From Oscillospiraceae bacterium (lineage in GTDB: Bacteria > Bacillota > Clostridia > Oscillospirales > Ruminococcaceae), in contig JAIDPG010000252.1 of NCBI GenBank assembly GCA_029062865.1, positions 1 to 9,551 on the forward strand: DNA of 9,551 bases. The letters run 5' to 3'. Positions 1 through 6,506 of this stretch are shown piece by piece. A program made the translations under genes and the position numbers. The notes under the pieces are model-generated. The model was not told the DNA's origin. It searched no databases and worked only from the letters and a program-made list of their open reading frames with translations. The first letter of the stretch is position 1. Every line of letters begins with the position of its first letter.

Positions 1-169
1 GTTCGTAAGTGAGCTTAACGAAATGCAGGCGGCGGGCATCGAGGCGTTTGTGGAGCTCGGGCCCGGGCACGTGCTCACGGGCCTTGTCCGCAAGACGCTG
101 AAAGGCGTTGTCAACGCGAACGTCGAAGACCCGGAGACGCTTGAAAAGACGCTCTCGGCGGTAAAGTAA
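1..169 (+). CDS. fabD: Malonyl-CoA:ACP transacylase, C-terminal end (partial)
   Basis: The window starts inside this gene; the reading frame begins at base 2 and runs to a TAA at 167-169, giving the last 55 residues. The segment FVELGPGHVLTGLVRKTL is the typical C-terminal signature of FabD, which moves the malonyl group from malonyl-CoA to acyl carrier protein at the start of type II fatty acid synthesis in the cytoplasm. The catalytic Ser and His lie upstream, outside the window, so activity cannot be judged. The gene ends 31 bp before aroE in the same orientation, with no hairpin in the gap, so the two may be co-transcribed. In many Firmicutes fabD is followed by fabG, so it seems to be the last fatty-acid gene of its cluster here. 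A related acyltransferase domain (for example from a polyketide synthase) is possible but less likely. Confidence 0.8.
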   Translation, partial: FVSELNEMQAAGIEAFVELGPGHVLTGLVRKTLKGVVNANVEDPETLEKTLSAVK

Positions 170-200
170 TTTTGCCTAAAACCAAAAAGGAGATAAAAAA

Positions 201-1046
201 ATGAGAAAATTCTGCCTTATCGGACACCCGCTCGGTCACTCGCTTTCGCCGCAGATACACGCGCGGCTGTTCGAGCTTTCGGGTGAAAGCGCCGAGTATA
301 CGCTTGTGGACATCGCGCCCGAGGAGCTTAAATCGAAGTTTGAGACGCTCGACAAATACGACGGCTTTAACATCACAATTCCGCACAAAATGGCGATCAT
401 CGACTACTGCGGCGAGCTTTCCGAGGGGGCGCGGCGGTACGGCTCGGTAAACTGCGTCAAGAACGGCGACGTGAAGCTCGGCTGCAACACGGACTGCATC
501 GGGTTCACGAAGTCGATCGAGCTGCTCGGCGCGAGCCTCGCTTCAAAGGTTCTGCTTATCGGCTGCGGCGGCGTGGGGCGCATGATGGCTATCGAGACCG
601 CGATGAACGGCGGCGAGCTGTCAATTGCCGCGCTGAAAAGCGACCTCCCGCTCGTCGAAAAGGTGATTGAGGAGATCCACGAGCTGAAGCCCGACGCGCA
701 CGTCCGCGTGGCGATGATCAGCGGAAACGCGATCTCCGCGGAGGATCTTAATCACGAGGAATTCGATCTGCTGATAAACGCGTCTCCTGTCGGAATGTTC
801 CCGAAGGTTGACAGAATGCCCTGCGCGGCGGACGTTCTCGACAACGTAAAGTTCGTGTTCGACGCGATCTACAACCCGCGCGACACGCTGCTCATAAAAA
901 CTGCCCGCGAAAAGGGCTGCAAGGCGAAAAACGGCATGGCGATGCTGGTGCTTCAGGCCGTGGCGGCGCACGAGATCTGGGACGGCGCTTCTTATAACAA
1001 GGATGACATCGACCGCCTTATTTCCGATATGGAGGCGCTGGTATGA
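201..1046 (+). CDS. aroE: Shikimate dehydrogenase (NADP+)
   Basis: This 281-residue protein has the length and motif order of AroE, which reduces 3-dehydroshikimate to shikimate with NADPH in the pathway to aromatic amino acids. Visible signatures are GHSLSPQIH (residues 12-20, shikimate-binding serines), NITIPHK (57-63, with catalytic Lys63), NTDCIG (96-101, with catalytic Asp98), the Rossmann loop GCGGVGR (121-127), NASPVGM (193-199) and NGMAMLVLQA near the C-terminus (244-253), which carries the substrate-contacting Gln252. The NADP loop is glycine-rich, and the canonical Ala is replaced by Val (GGVGR for GGAGR), a mild variation. The start ATG at 201 follows an AAAAGGAG ribosome binding site at good spacing. 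The stop overlaps the aroK start by 4 bp (ATGA), which points to translational coupling. A quinate/shikimate dehydrogenase variant cannot be excluded from sequence alone, but the aroK partner favours a biosynthetic role. Confidence 0.95.
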   Translation: MRKFCLIGHPLGHSLSPQIHARLFELSGESAEYTLVDIAPEELKSKFETLDKYDGFNITIPHKMAIIDYCGELSEGARRYGSVNCVKNGDVKLGCNTDCIGFTKSIELLGASLASKVLLIGCGGVGRMMAIETAMNGGELSIAALKSDLPLVEKVIEEIHELKPDAHVRVAMISGNAISAEDLNHEEFDLLINASPVGMFPKVDRMPCAADVLDNVKFVFDAIYNPRDTLLIKTAREKGCKAKNGMAMLVLQAVAAHEIWDGASYNKDDIDRLISDMEALV

Positions 1047-1558
1047 GCTCGGTGTATCTTTGCGGGTTTATGGGCTGCGGCAAAAGCCACGTCGGACGGC
1101 AGCTCGCGGCGGAGCTCGGGCGGGAGTTCGTAGACCTCGACCGCTATATAATCAACGCCGAGAAGATGACTATCCCGTTTATTTTCGACAAATTCGGCGA
1201 GCCGCATTTTCGCAGGCTTGAGGCGAAGTATATCCGCGAGCTTTCGGGAGACAAGATCGTCGCGACGGGCGGCGGCGCACTCATCAACGACGAGACCGCC
1301 GAATACGCGCGGCAGAGCGGATTGTCGGTATACATCAACACCTCGTTCGACATCTGCTACGCGCGGATAAAGGACGATTCCAATCGCCCGCTTGTTGTCA
1401 ACAATACCAAGGAGCAGCTCCGCGAGCTGTACGAGACCCGCGCGGCTATTTACCGCAAAAACGCGATGTGTATGGTGAACGGCTGCACGACGGATACAAT
1501 AATCGTCGGGGAGATCGTGAAGCTGACGCGGTATTATGAGACTCACGGGAAAATTTAA
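1043..1558 (+). CDS. aroK: Shikimate kinase
   Basis: At 171 residues this matches the usual size of shikimate kinase, which phosphorylates shikimate to shikimate 3-phosphate with ATP. The P-loop is GFMGCGKS (residues 8-15); DLD (31-33) supplies the Mg2+/shikimate aspartates; FGEPHFRRLE (51-60) carries the substrate-binding arginine; ATGGGAL (74-80) is the glycine-rich shikimate-binding loop; Arg115 in NRPL is the lid arginine; and RAAIYRK (133-139) is the C-terminal adenine/substrate region. All expected functional residues appear to be present. The ATG at 1043 overlaps the aroE stop and is preceded by GGAGG at 1031-1035 inside aroE, so translation is probably coupled and the two enzymes are made together. 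I use aroK as the generic symbol; aroL would name the same activity. Confidence 0.95.
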   Translation: MSSVYLCGFMGCGKSHVGRQLAAELGREFVDLDRYIINAEKMTIPFIFDKFGEPHFRRLEAKYIRELSGDKIVATGGGALINDETAEYARQSGLSVYINTSFDICYARIKDDSNRPLVVNNTKEQLRELYETRAAIYRKNAMCMVNGCTTDTIIVGEIVKLTRYYETHGKI

Positions 1559-1562
1559 TATG

Positions 1563-1587
1563 GCTGTCGGCTCTATAAGCAGACAGC
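1563..1587 (+). other. Stem-loop after aroK
   Basis: GCTGTC (1563-1568) pairs with GACAGC (1582-1587), and after one G-A mismatch GCT (1570-1572) pairs with AGC (1578-1580), leaving the loop CTATA. It begins 4 bases after the aroK stop. No T-run follows (the next bases are GGTTTCCCC), so it is not a standard intrinsic terminator. It may protect the aroE-aroK mRNA 3' end or separate the two gene pairs. The remainder of this 66-bp gap shows no clear promoter. Confidence 0.45.
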
Positions 1588-1624
1588 GGTTTCCCCAAAT
1601 TCAAAAGAATCAGGTACTCTCACA

Positions 1625-2812
1625 ATGATAATCAAAAACGTAAAAATCAAAACAATGACAGGCAAGGACTTTGAAAACGGCTTTGTGCGTTTTGAGGATA
1701 AGATTGTCGAAATCGGCGATATGGACGAGCTTGAGCCCGGCTTTGAGGAGGAGATAGACGGCGCGGGGAGGACGCTCTACCCGGGCTTTATCGACGCGCA
1801 TTGCCACCTCGGAATGTGGAGCGACTGCATTTCAATGCAGCTTGAGGGTGACGACGGCAACGAAACCACCGACCCATCTACCCCGCATCTGCGCGCGCTT
1901 GACAGCATAAACGCGATGGACAAGTGCTTTGCGGACGCGGCTTCGGCGGGAGTTACGTGCGTCTGCACGGGCGTGGGCTCGGCGAACCCGATAGGCGGCT
2001 CGTTCGCGGTGATAAAGACCGCGGGCTCGAAGCGCGTTGATAAGCTTATCGTTAAAGAGCCCGCAGCGATAAAATTCGCGCTGGGGGAAAACCCAAAGGC
2101 GACCTACAACGACCGCGACGAAGCGCCGATCACTCGAATGGCAACAGCCGCGATAATCCGCGAGCAGCTTCAAAAGGCGCTGCGCTACAAGCAGGATCTG
2201 GAGGATTACAGCGCGAAAAAGGGCACGGACGACGAGGTCGGAAAGCCCGATTTCGACGCGAAATGCGAGGCTCTGCTGCCTCTCTTCAACGAAGGGAAAG
2301 CGAAGCTCAAGGCGCATTTTCATTGCCACCGCGCCGACGATATTTTCACGGCGATACGCATTGCGAAGGAATTTTCGCTGGATTACGTGCTTATCCACTG
2401 CACGGACGGCGGGATAATCGCCGACGAGCTTTCCGAGGATTCTCCGAAGGTAATTCTCGGACCTTTAATGGGTGATCGTGGAAAGCCGGAGCTTGCCAAT
2501 CACTCGATAGAAACGCCGCGTATTCTCGGCGAAAACGGCGTAAAATTCGCGATCTGCACCGACCACCCGGAAACGCCCGTTCAGTATCTGCCGCTGACCG
2601 CGGCGCTCGCGGTTCGCGGAGGATTAGCGCGCGAGGAAGCGCTCAGGGCGATCACGATAAACGCCGCGGAAATTCTCGGCATCGCGGACAGAGTGGGCTC
2701 GGTAGCCGTCGGAAAGGACGCGGATCTCGCGCTCTTTTCGGGCGACCCGCTTGACATCACGGCAGCTCCCGACATTGTAATTGTCGGAGGAAAAACGGCG
2801 TTTAGAAAATAA
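1625..2812 (+). CDS. Metal-dependent amidohydrolase, substrate unknown
   Basis: This is a 395-residue amidohydrolase-superfamily enzyme related to imidazolonepropionase/prolidase-like proteins. It has a small N-terminal beta domain opening with MIIKNVKI, then the strand-1 metal motif DAHCH (58-62: His59, His61) after the classic LYPGFI lead-in. Further candidate ligands of the TIM barrel are the His cluster HFHCH (231-235), His258 in LIHCTDG and Asp313 in the ICTDHPETP segment; Lys150 or Lys158 could be the carboxylated lysine. The C-terminal VGSVAVGKDADLALFSGDPL (358-377) is the usual return to the beta domain. The likely reaction is hydrolysis of an amide or cyclic amide bond in the cytoplasm; no signal peptide is seen. 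The start ATG at 1625 has only a weak upstream AGG, so ATG 1655 is an alternative, but it would remove the conserved first strand. It lies 12 bp before the fumarase alpha gene, in an apparent operon. The substrate cannot be assigned. Confidence 0.88.
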   Translation: MIIKNVKIKTMTGKDFENGFVRFEDKIVEIGDMDELEPGFEEEIDGAGRTLYPGFIDAHCHLGMWSDCISMQLEGDDGNETTDPSTPHLRALDSINAMDKCFADAASAGVTCVCTGVGSANPIGGSFAVIKTAGSKRVDKLIVKEPAAIKFALGENPKATYNDRDEAPITRMATAAIIREQLQKALRYKQDLEDYSAKKGTDDEVGKPDFDAKCEALLPLFNEGKAKLKAHFHCHRADDIFTAIRIAKEFSLDYVLIHCTDGGIIADELSEDSPKVILGPLMGDRGKPELANHSIETPRILGENGVKFAICTDHPETPVQYLPLTAALAVRGGLAREEALRAITINAAEILGIADRVGSVAVGKDADLALFSGDPLDITAAPDIVIVGGKTAFRK

Positions 2813-2824
2813 GGAGGCTTCATA

Positions 2825-3664
2825 ATGCGTGAGATATATTGCGAGGAGATAACAAAAGCCATTGCCGAAATGTGCGTGGAGGCGAATTTGAAGCTGCCGT
2901 GCGGAATGAGGGAGTGCATCGAGGGCGCAAAGGACTCCGAGGAAAGCGAGCTTTGCCGCTCGGTGCTGGACGACATCGCCGCGAACATCGACTGCGCCGC
3001 GGAGCTTGGCGTGCCGATCTGCCAGGACACGGGCATGGCGGTGATCTTCGCGGAGATAGGGCAGGACGTTCACATCAACGGCGACTTTGAAAGCGCCGTA
3101 AACGCCGGAGTAGCACGGGGCTATATAGACGGGCGGCTGCGGCTTTCTATCGTCGGCGACCCGCTGGAGCGCGTGAACACCGGCGACAACACGCCCGCGG
3201 TTATCCACACGCGGCTTGTTTCGGGTGATAAGATCAGGCTCACCGTAGCGCCGAAGGGCTTTGGGAGCGAGAATATGAGCCGCCTGAAAATGTTCACGCC
3301 GTCCGCGACGCAGGACGATATTGTGAATTTCGTCGCGGAAACGGTCTCGATCGCGGGCTCTAACCCATGCCCGCCGATAGTTGTCGGAGTGGGCATCGGC
3401 GGGGATTTCGAGTACTCGGCGCTCTTGGCGAAAAAGGCGCTCTGCCGAGATCTTAACATTCGCCACCCCGAGCCGCTCTACGCGGAGCTTGAGCGGAAAA
3501 TGCTCGGGAAGATAAACGACCTCGGCATAGGCTCGCAGGGCTTCGGCGGCACGGTCACGGCGCTGTACGTCAACATTGAGAAAGCCCCGACGCACATCGC
3601 AGGGCTGCCCGTCGCGGTGAACATCGGGTGTCACGTCACACGGCATTGCGAACGCGTTATATGA
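2825..3664 (+). CDS. Class I fumarase / tartrate dehydratase, alpha subunit
   Basis: This 279-residue protein corresponds to the full N-terminal (alpha) subunit of iron-sulfur hydro-lyases, which interconvert fumarate and malate or dehydrate L-tartrate. Motifs in order are PICQDTGMAV (64-73, Cys66), NTGDNTPA (118-125), GSNPCPPIVVGVGIGG (178-193, Cys182), GSQGFGGTVTA (236-246) and the terminal AVNIGCHVTRH (264-274, Cys269). Cys66, Cys182 and Cys269 are the three expected ligands of an oxygen-sensitive 4Fe-4S cluster. In two-subunit forms the beta subunit supplies other active-site residues and usually lies directly downstream; here the next 260 bp are non-coding and then a signalling gene begins, so no partner is present. 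The start has a strong AAGGAGG site 6-7 bases upstream, and the gap to the amidohydrolase is 12 bp. Fumarate and tartrate specificity cannot be told apart from this subunit, so no symbol is given. Confidence 0.88.
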   Translation: MREIYCEEITKAIAEMCVEANLKLPCGMRECIEGAKDSEESELCRSVLDDIAANIDCAAELGVPICQDTGMAVIFAEIGQDVHINGDFESAVNAGVARGYIDGRLRLSIVGDPLERVNTGDNTPAVIHTRLVSGDKIRLTVAPKGFGSENMSRLKMFTPSATQDDIVNFVAETVSIAGSNPCPPIVVGVGIGGDFEYSALLAKKALCRDLNIRHPEPLYAELERKMLGKINDLGIGSQGFGGTVTALYVNIEKAPTHIAGLPVAVNIGCHVTRHCERVI

Positions 3665-3706
3665 CAATGTCAGTTTTATATTATCAATTTTGTATTGTCA
3701 ATTAAA

Positions 3707-3732
3707 AAATCCCCCGCTGCCGTGGGGGATTT
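3707..3732. terminator. Terminator-like hairpin after the fumarase alpha gene
   Basis: AAATCCCCC (3707-3715) pairs perfectly with GGGGGATTT (3724-3732) around an 8-base loop. In the plus direction, the direction of the gene that ends at 3664, only a short ATTTCC tail follows. In the minus direction the stem is followed by six T, a better U-tract. It is therefore probably a terminator, but the polarity is unexpected. Just before it, TGACAAT (3662-3668, over the stop codon) and ATTGTCA (3694-3700) form another inverted repeat with a long A+T-rich loop. Confidence 0.65.
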
Positions 3733-3744
3733 CCTGCGTTCTCC

Positions 3745-3801
3745 AAAAAAATGAAGAAAATTATGAAAATTTTATGAAAATCACTAAAAAATACTTGAAA
3801 A
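3745..3801 (+). promoter_or_regulatory. Six phased A-tracts upstream of a promoter (probable curved DNA)
   Basis: Runs of 4-6 A occur at 3745-3751, 3757-3760, 3766-3769, 3777-3780, 3786-3791 and 3798-3801. Their centres are about 9-11 bases apart, close to one helical turn. TTATGAAAAT is repeated exactly at 3761-3770 and 3772-3781. Phased A-tracts bend DNA, and A+T-rich sequence just upstream of a -35 box can act as an UP element. Both roles are inferred from position, not demonstrated. Confidence 0.55.
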
Positions 3802-3823
3802 GTTGAAAGTTTTATGCTATAAT
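3795..3823 (+). promoter_or_regulatory. Sigma-A-type promoter for the PAS/GGDEF/EAL gene
   Basis: The -35 box TTGAAA (3795-3800) and the -10 box TATAAT (3818-3823) are separated by exactly 17 bases, and TG at 3815-3816 makes an extended -10. This is close to the housekeeping consensus. Transcription should start near 3830, leaving a leader of about 100 bases before the ATG at 3931. I saw no riboswitch consensus in the leader; it contains TTTTAC repeated near its end (about 3890-3910). Confidence 0.8.
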
Positions 3824-3930
3824 GTATACAGATAAAATGCAACAAGAAAAACCACGGGAGAATACTGGGAAAATCTTCCAAATTCACTTTACGCTTTTAC
3901 TTTTACATTTTAAACTGATGGGGTGATGAT

Positions 3931-6465
3931 ATGTCAAAACTCGAAAAGGCTTTGTCATGCGGGGGGATCATTGTTTTTACAATGCGCTACAAGCCCGATT
4001 TTCCCATTGATTTTATCCACGGAAGCAACCCGTTTTGCGACGCGGACAGCGCGCTTTTCGGGGATATTATTCACCCGGACGATTACCAGCCGTTCTGCGA
4101 GATCGTCGGTGATATCGTGAACAAGCGCTCCGGGGCGTTGAAGGCGCACGCGCGGCTTCTCTGCGGCGGGAGCTATCATTGGTATTATATCTCCGCCGAG
4201 CCCGAGTTCCGCGTGGACGGCTGCCTTTCGGAAATAAACGGCGTGATGTATGACGTTACGCTTTACCTCGACTGCGAAGGCGAGGATCTTGTTATGCGGG
4301 CAATTCAGGGCAAGGTCAAGGCGGCGTTCGACCTGGCGGAGAACACGCCGCAGCTGTTGAATATCCTCGGGGACGATTATCTGGCGCAAATCCAGAAGCC
4401 GTTTTCGCTGATAAAGGGGCTGTATTCCGAGATCGTAAACAAAAACGGCAAACGTATCGCAGCGGCAGTCGGGCAGGACGAGGACGTAAACCTCTACAAA
4501 ATGAGCTATCAGCGCAAGAAATATATCAGAATTAAGCACCAGAACGTCGCGGCGTGGGTCATCGCGAGCGAAAGCCCCGACGACATCAACGACTGCGCGC
4601 CGCTGCTCGATATAATGGTTCAGACGGTTTCGGAGCTCGCAAATTCTTATCTCGTGATAAGCGAGGAAATGGAAAACTCCCAGAAAGCAAATAAACTGCT
4701 CGGGCAGAACTTTGAGGATCAGATCCTCATCAACAACATCTACTCACTGATTTTGCAAAGCAAGAACACGTCGATGTCCTTCGGGAGCATAATCCCGCTT
4801 ATCAAGGAATATTTCGCGCTGGACGACCTGCTGTTCTGCTCCGACGATCAACGCCCCGTTAAGGTTTATCGCTGGGACGACAGCGGCTCTATAGTTCCGA
4901 TGATTTCAGATATATACACAAACGATATTATCGATAAAGAGCTCGACAACGACGCGGTTGTCGTCATTAACGAAAACGATTTGAAAAACGGCGAGGGAAA
5001 AGGAAGAAGCTGCGCGCTTTCGCGGATCTACGAGAACGGAAGCTCCCGCGGGGTGATCGTCTTTATTTCCCCGGAAAAGGAGCGCGTTTGGACCAACCGC
5101 GACAGGAAGATCATCAAAACGATCACGCAGATCATTTCCACGGTAATTTACCGCTCGTTTATTGAAAACGAGCTCGCGATGTCGCAGGAGCACCTGCTGA
5201 AGCTCGCGTATTACAACACGACAACGGGAATTCCGAACAGAAGCGCGTTCGAGCGGGATTTCGGCGTGAGCGTTGCGGGCGGCGGCATTGGCGCGGTCGT
5301 GTCCGTGGAGATTGCGAACATAAAGAGCCTGTCGGAGATCTACTCCGTCCGCTACGCCGACGAGGTGATGCGCTCAATCGCGGAATATATCTCGGCTATC
5401 CGCACGGACTGCGAGAAGCATATCTATATGTTCTCGAACGATATTCTGTTCGTCACGATGACGGCGGCGACGCGCGAGGACGCGGTGTCGCTCGCGCAGT
5501 CGATCTTGTTCAAGTTCCGCTCGCCATGGTATCTCAATGACAAGGAGAACCGGCTTGAAATCTACGCGGGCGTGAGTATGTTCCCCGAGGACGCGGACTG
5601 CGTGCCCGATATTGTGCGCGTCGCGACGAAAACGCTGCGCCTCGCGAAGGACAAACAATTGTACGACGTTGTGTGCTATTCGGGCGGGCTGGAGGAAAAG
5701 CTCAGCGACAATATCCGCGTGCGCGAGCTTATTCAAGAAGCGATAAAGAACGACTTCACGGGCTTTTATTACCTCTACACGCCCGTTATGGACGTGGAGA
5801 CCGACGAGCTTGTGGCGTGCGAGGGGCATTTGTTCTGGGGCAACGGCGAGATAATCATCTCGCGGGAACGCTTCTTGCCGATAATCGACAGAATGAACCT
5901 CACAATGGAGTTCCACGAGTACGCGCTTTCGCGGGTTTGCGAGCTTTGCGCGGAGGTTCGGGCGAAGGGGCTGCCGAATTTCAAGGTGAGCTACACGATC
6001 CCCGAAAACGTACTGAACGCCGAGAGCTGCCTGCTGATACTAAAGGCGAAGCTGCTTGAATACTCATTAGCGCCCGACGCGGTTGCGGTGTGCGTTTCGG
6101 AAAGCGACCAGACGCTCTCCCCTGGCGGAAATCTGAAGCTGATGTCGAAAATCGGCGCGACGATTATCGCGGACGACAAGGGCGAGAAGTTCTTCACGGG
6201 CGACTTCCTCGACAACCCGTACATCAGCATAATCAAGCTCCGCGCGCGGAGACTCAACGACGACCCCGTTGCGGCGTCGTTTGTGCGCTCGCTTATCGAA
6301 AAGGCGCACAGCAAGGGGATAAAGGTCTGCATAAAGGGCGTAGATAATGAGCGCTCGCTCGAATACGCGCGGAAATTTGACGCGGATATGTACCAGGGCA
6401 TAGTAAACAGCCGCCCTCTTCACACGACGGAGTTTATCAAGAAGCTCGTTTTAGACAACGCGTAA
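3931..6465 (+). CDS. PAS / GAF-like / degenerate GGDEF-EAL signalling protein
   Basis: This 844-residue protein has no signal peptide or membrane segment and is probably cytoplasmic. Residues about 20-115 look like a PAS domain (IIHPDD, then a PAC-like GGSYHWYYISAEP stretch). Residues about 130-250 form a second possible sensory domain and about 265-405 a GAF-like domain, followed by a helix leading into GGDEF at about 420. The GGDEF domain starts normally (LAYYNTTTGIPNR), but its signature is SNDIL (502-506), the metal aspartates are lost and no RxxD inhibitory site is seen. In the EAL domain (about 605-844) EAL reads EGH (631-633), the DDFG loop reads DDKG (748-751), KxD reads KLR (769-771) and the late catalytic Glu is replaced in IKGVD (801-805); only QG (822-823) and the first Glu remain. 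Neither synthesis nor hydrolysis of cyclic-di-GMP is therefore expected. A receptor or protein-binding role is inferred. The ATG follows GGGGTGAT; the gene stands alone under its own promoter. Confidence 0.87.
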   Translation: MSKLEKALSCGGIIVFTMRYKPDFPIDFIHGSNPFCDADSALFGDIIHPDDYQPFCEIVGDIVNKRSGALKAHARLLCGGSYHWYYISAEPEFRVDGCLSEINGVMYDVTLYLDCEGEDLVMRAIQGKVKAAFDLAENTPQLLNILGDDYLAQIQKPFSLIKGLYSEIVNKNGKRIAAAVGQDEDVNLYKMSYQRKKYIRIKHQNVAAWVIASESPDDINDCAPLLDIMVQTVSELANSYLVISEEMENSQKANKLLGQNFEDQILINNIYSLILQSKNTSMSFGSIIPLIKEYFALDDLLFCSDDQRPVKVYRWDDSGSIVPMISDIYTNDIIDKELDNDAVVVINENDLKNGEGKGRSCALSRIYENGSSRGVIVFISPEKERVWTNRDRKIIKTITQIISTVIYRSFIENELAMSQEHLLKLAYYNTTTGIPNRSAFERDFGVSVAGGGIGAVVSVEIANIKSLSEIYSVRYADEVMRSIAEYISAIRTDCEKHIYMFSNDILFVTMTAATREDAVSLAQSILFKFRSPWYLNDKENRLEIYAGVSMFPEDADCVPDIVRVATKTLRLAKDKQLYDVVCYSGGLEEKLSDNIRVRELIQEAIKNDFTGFYYLYTPVMDVETDELVACEGHLFWGNGEIIISRERFLPIIDRMNLTMEFHEYALSRVCELCAEVRAKGLPNFKVSYTIPENVLNAESCLLILKAKLLEYSLAPDAVAVCVSESDQTLSPGGNLKLMSKIGATIIADDKGEKFFTGDFLDNPYISIIKLRARRLNDDPVAASFVRSLIEKAHSKGIKVCIKGVDNERSLEYARKFDADMYQGIVNSRPLHTTEFIKKLVLDNA

Positions 6466-6470
6466 CATAA

Positions 6471-6497
6471 AAACTCCCCCTCTTCGAGGGGGAGTTT
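6471..6497. terminator. Bidirectional terminator between convergent genes
   Basis: AAACTCCCCCTC (6471-6482) pairs with GAGGGGGAGTTT (6486-6497) around a tiny TTC loop, giving a 12-bp perfect stem. It is followed by ATTACATTTTT on the plus strand and by TTTTTATG on the minus strand. It sits between the stop of the signalling gene (6465) and the stop of dut (6507, minus), so one hairpin probably ends both transcripts. Confidence 0.9.
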
Positions 6498-6506
6498 ATT
6501 ACATTT

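Noticed and set aside
992..1546. Minus-strand open frame opposite aroK (184 codons)
   Set aside because: It mirrors aroK almost exactly and shows no family signature.
2624..3667. Long minus-strand open frame (347 codons) opposite the amidohydrolase end and the fumarase gene
   Set aside because: Its product is rich in Arg, His and Val with no recognisable motif, its start is a TTG without a ribosome binding site, and it lies opposite two well-supported genes. It is a mirror of their G+C-rich codons.
3665..3701. Minus-strand promoter-like TTGACA followed by TATAAA
   Set aside because: The spacing is about 15 bases, the region is simply A+T-rich, and no credible gene follows on that strand.
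3830..3930. Possible cyclic-di-GMP riboswitch in the leader of the signalling gene
   Set aside because: The leader is long enough, but none of the conserved GEMM bases or paired arms could be found.
5374..5916. Minus-strand open frame inside the GGDEF-EAL gene (180 codons)
   Set aside because: Arg/His/Val-rich composition, no motif, no ribosome binding site; antisense shadow of a well-supported gene.
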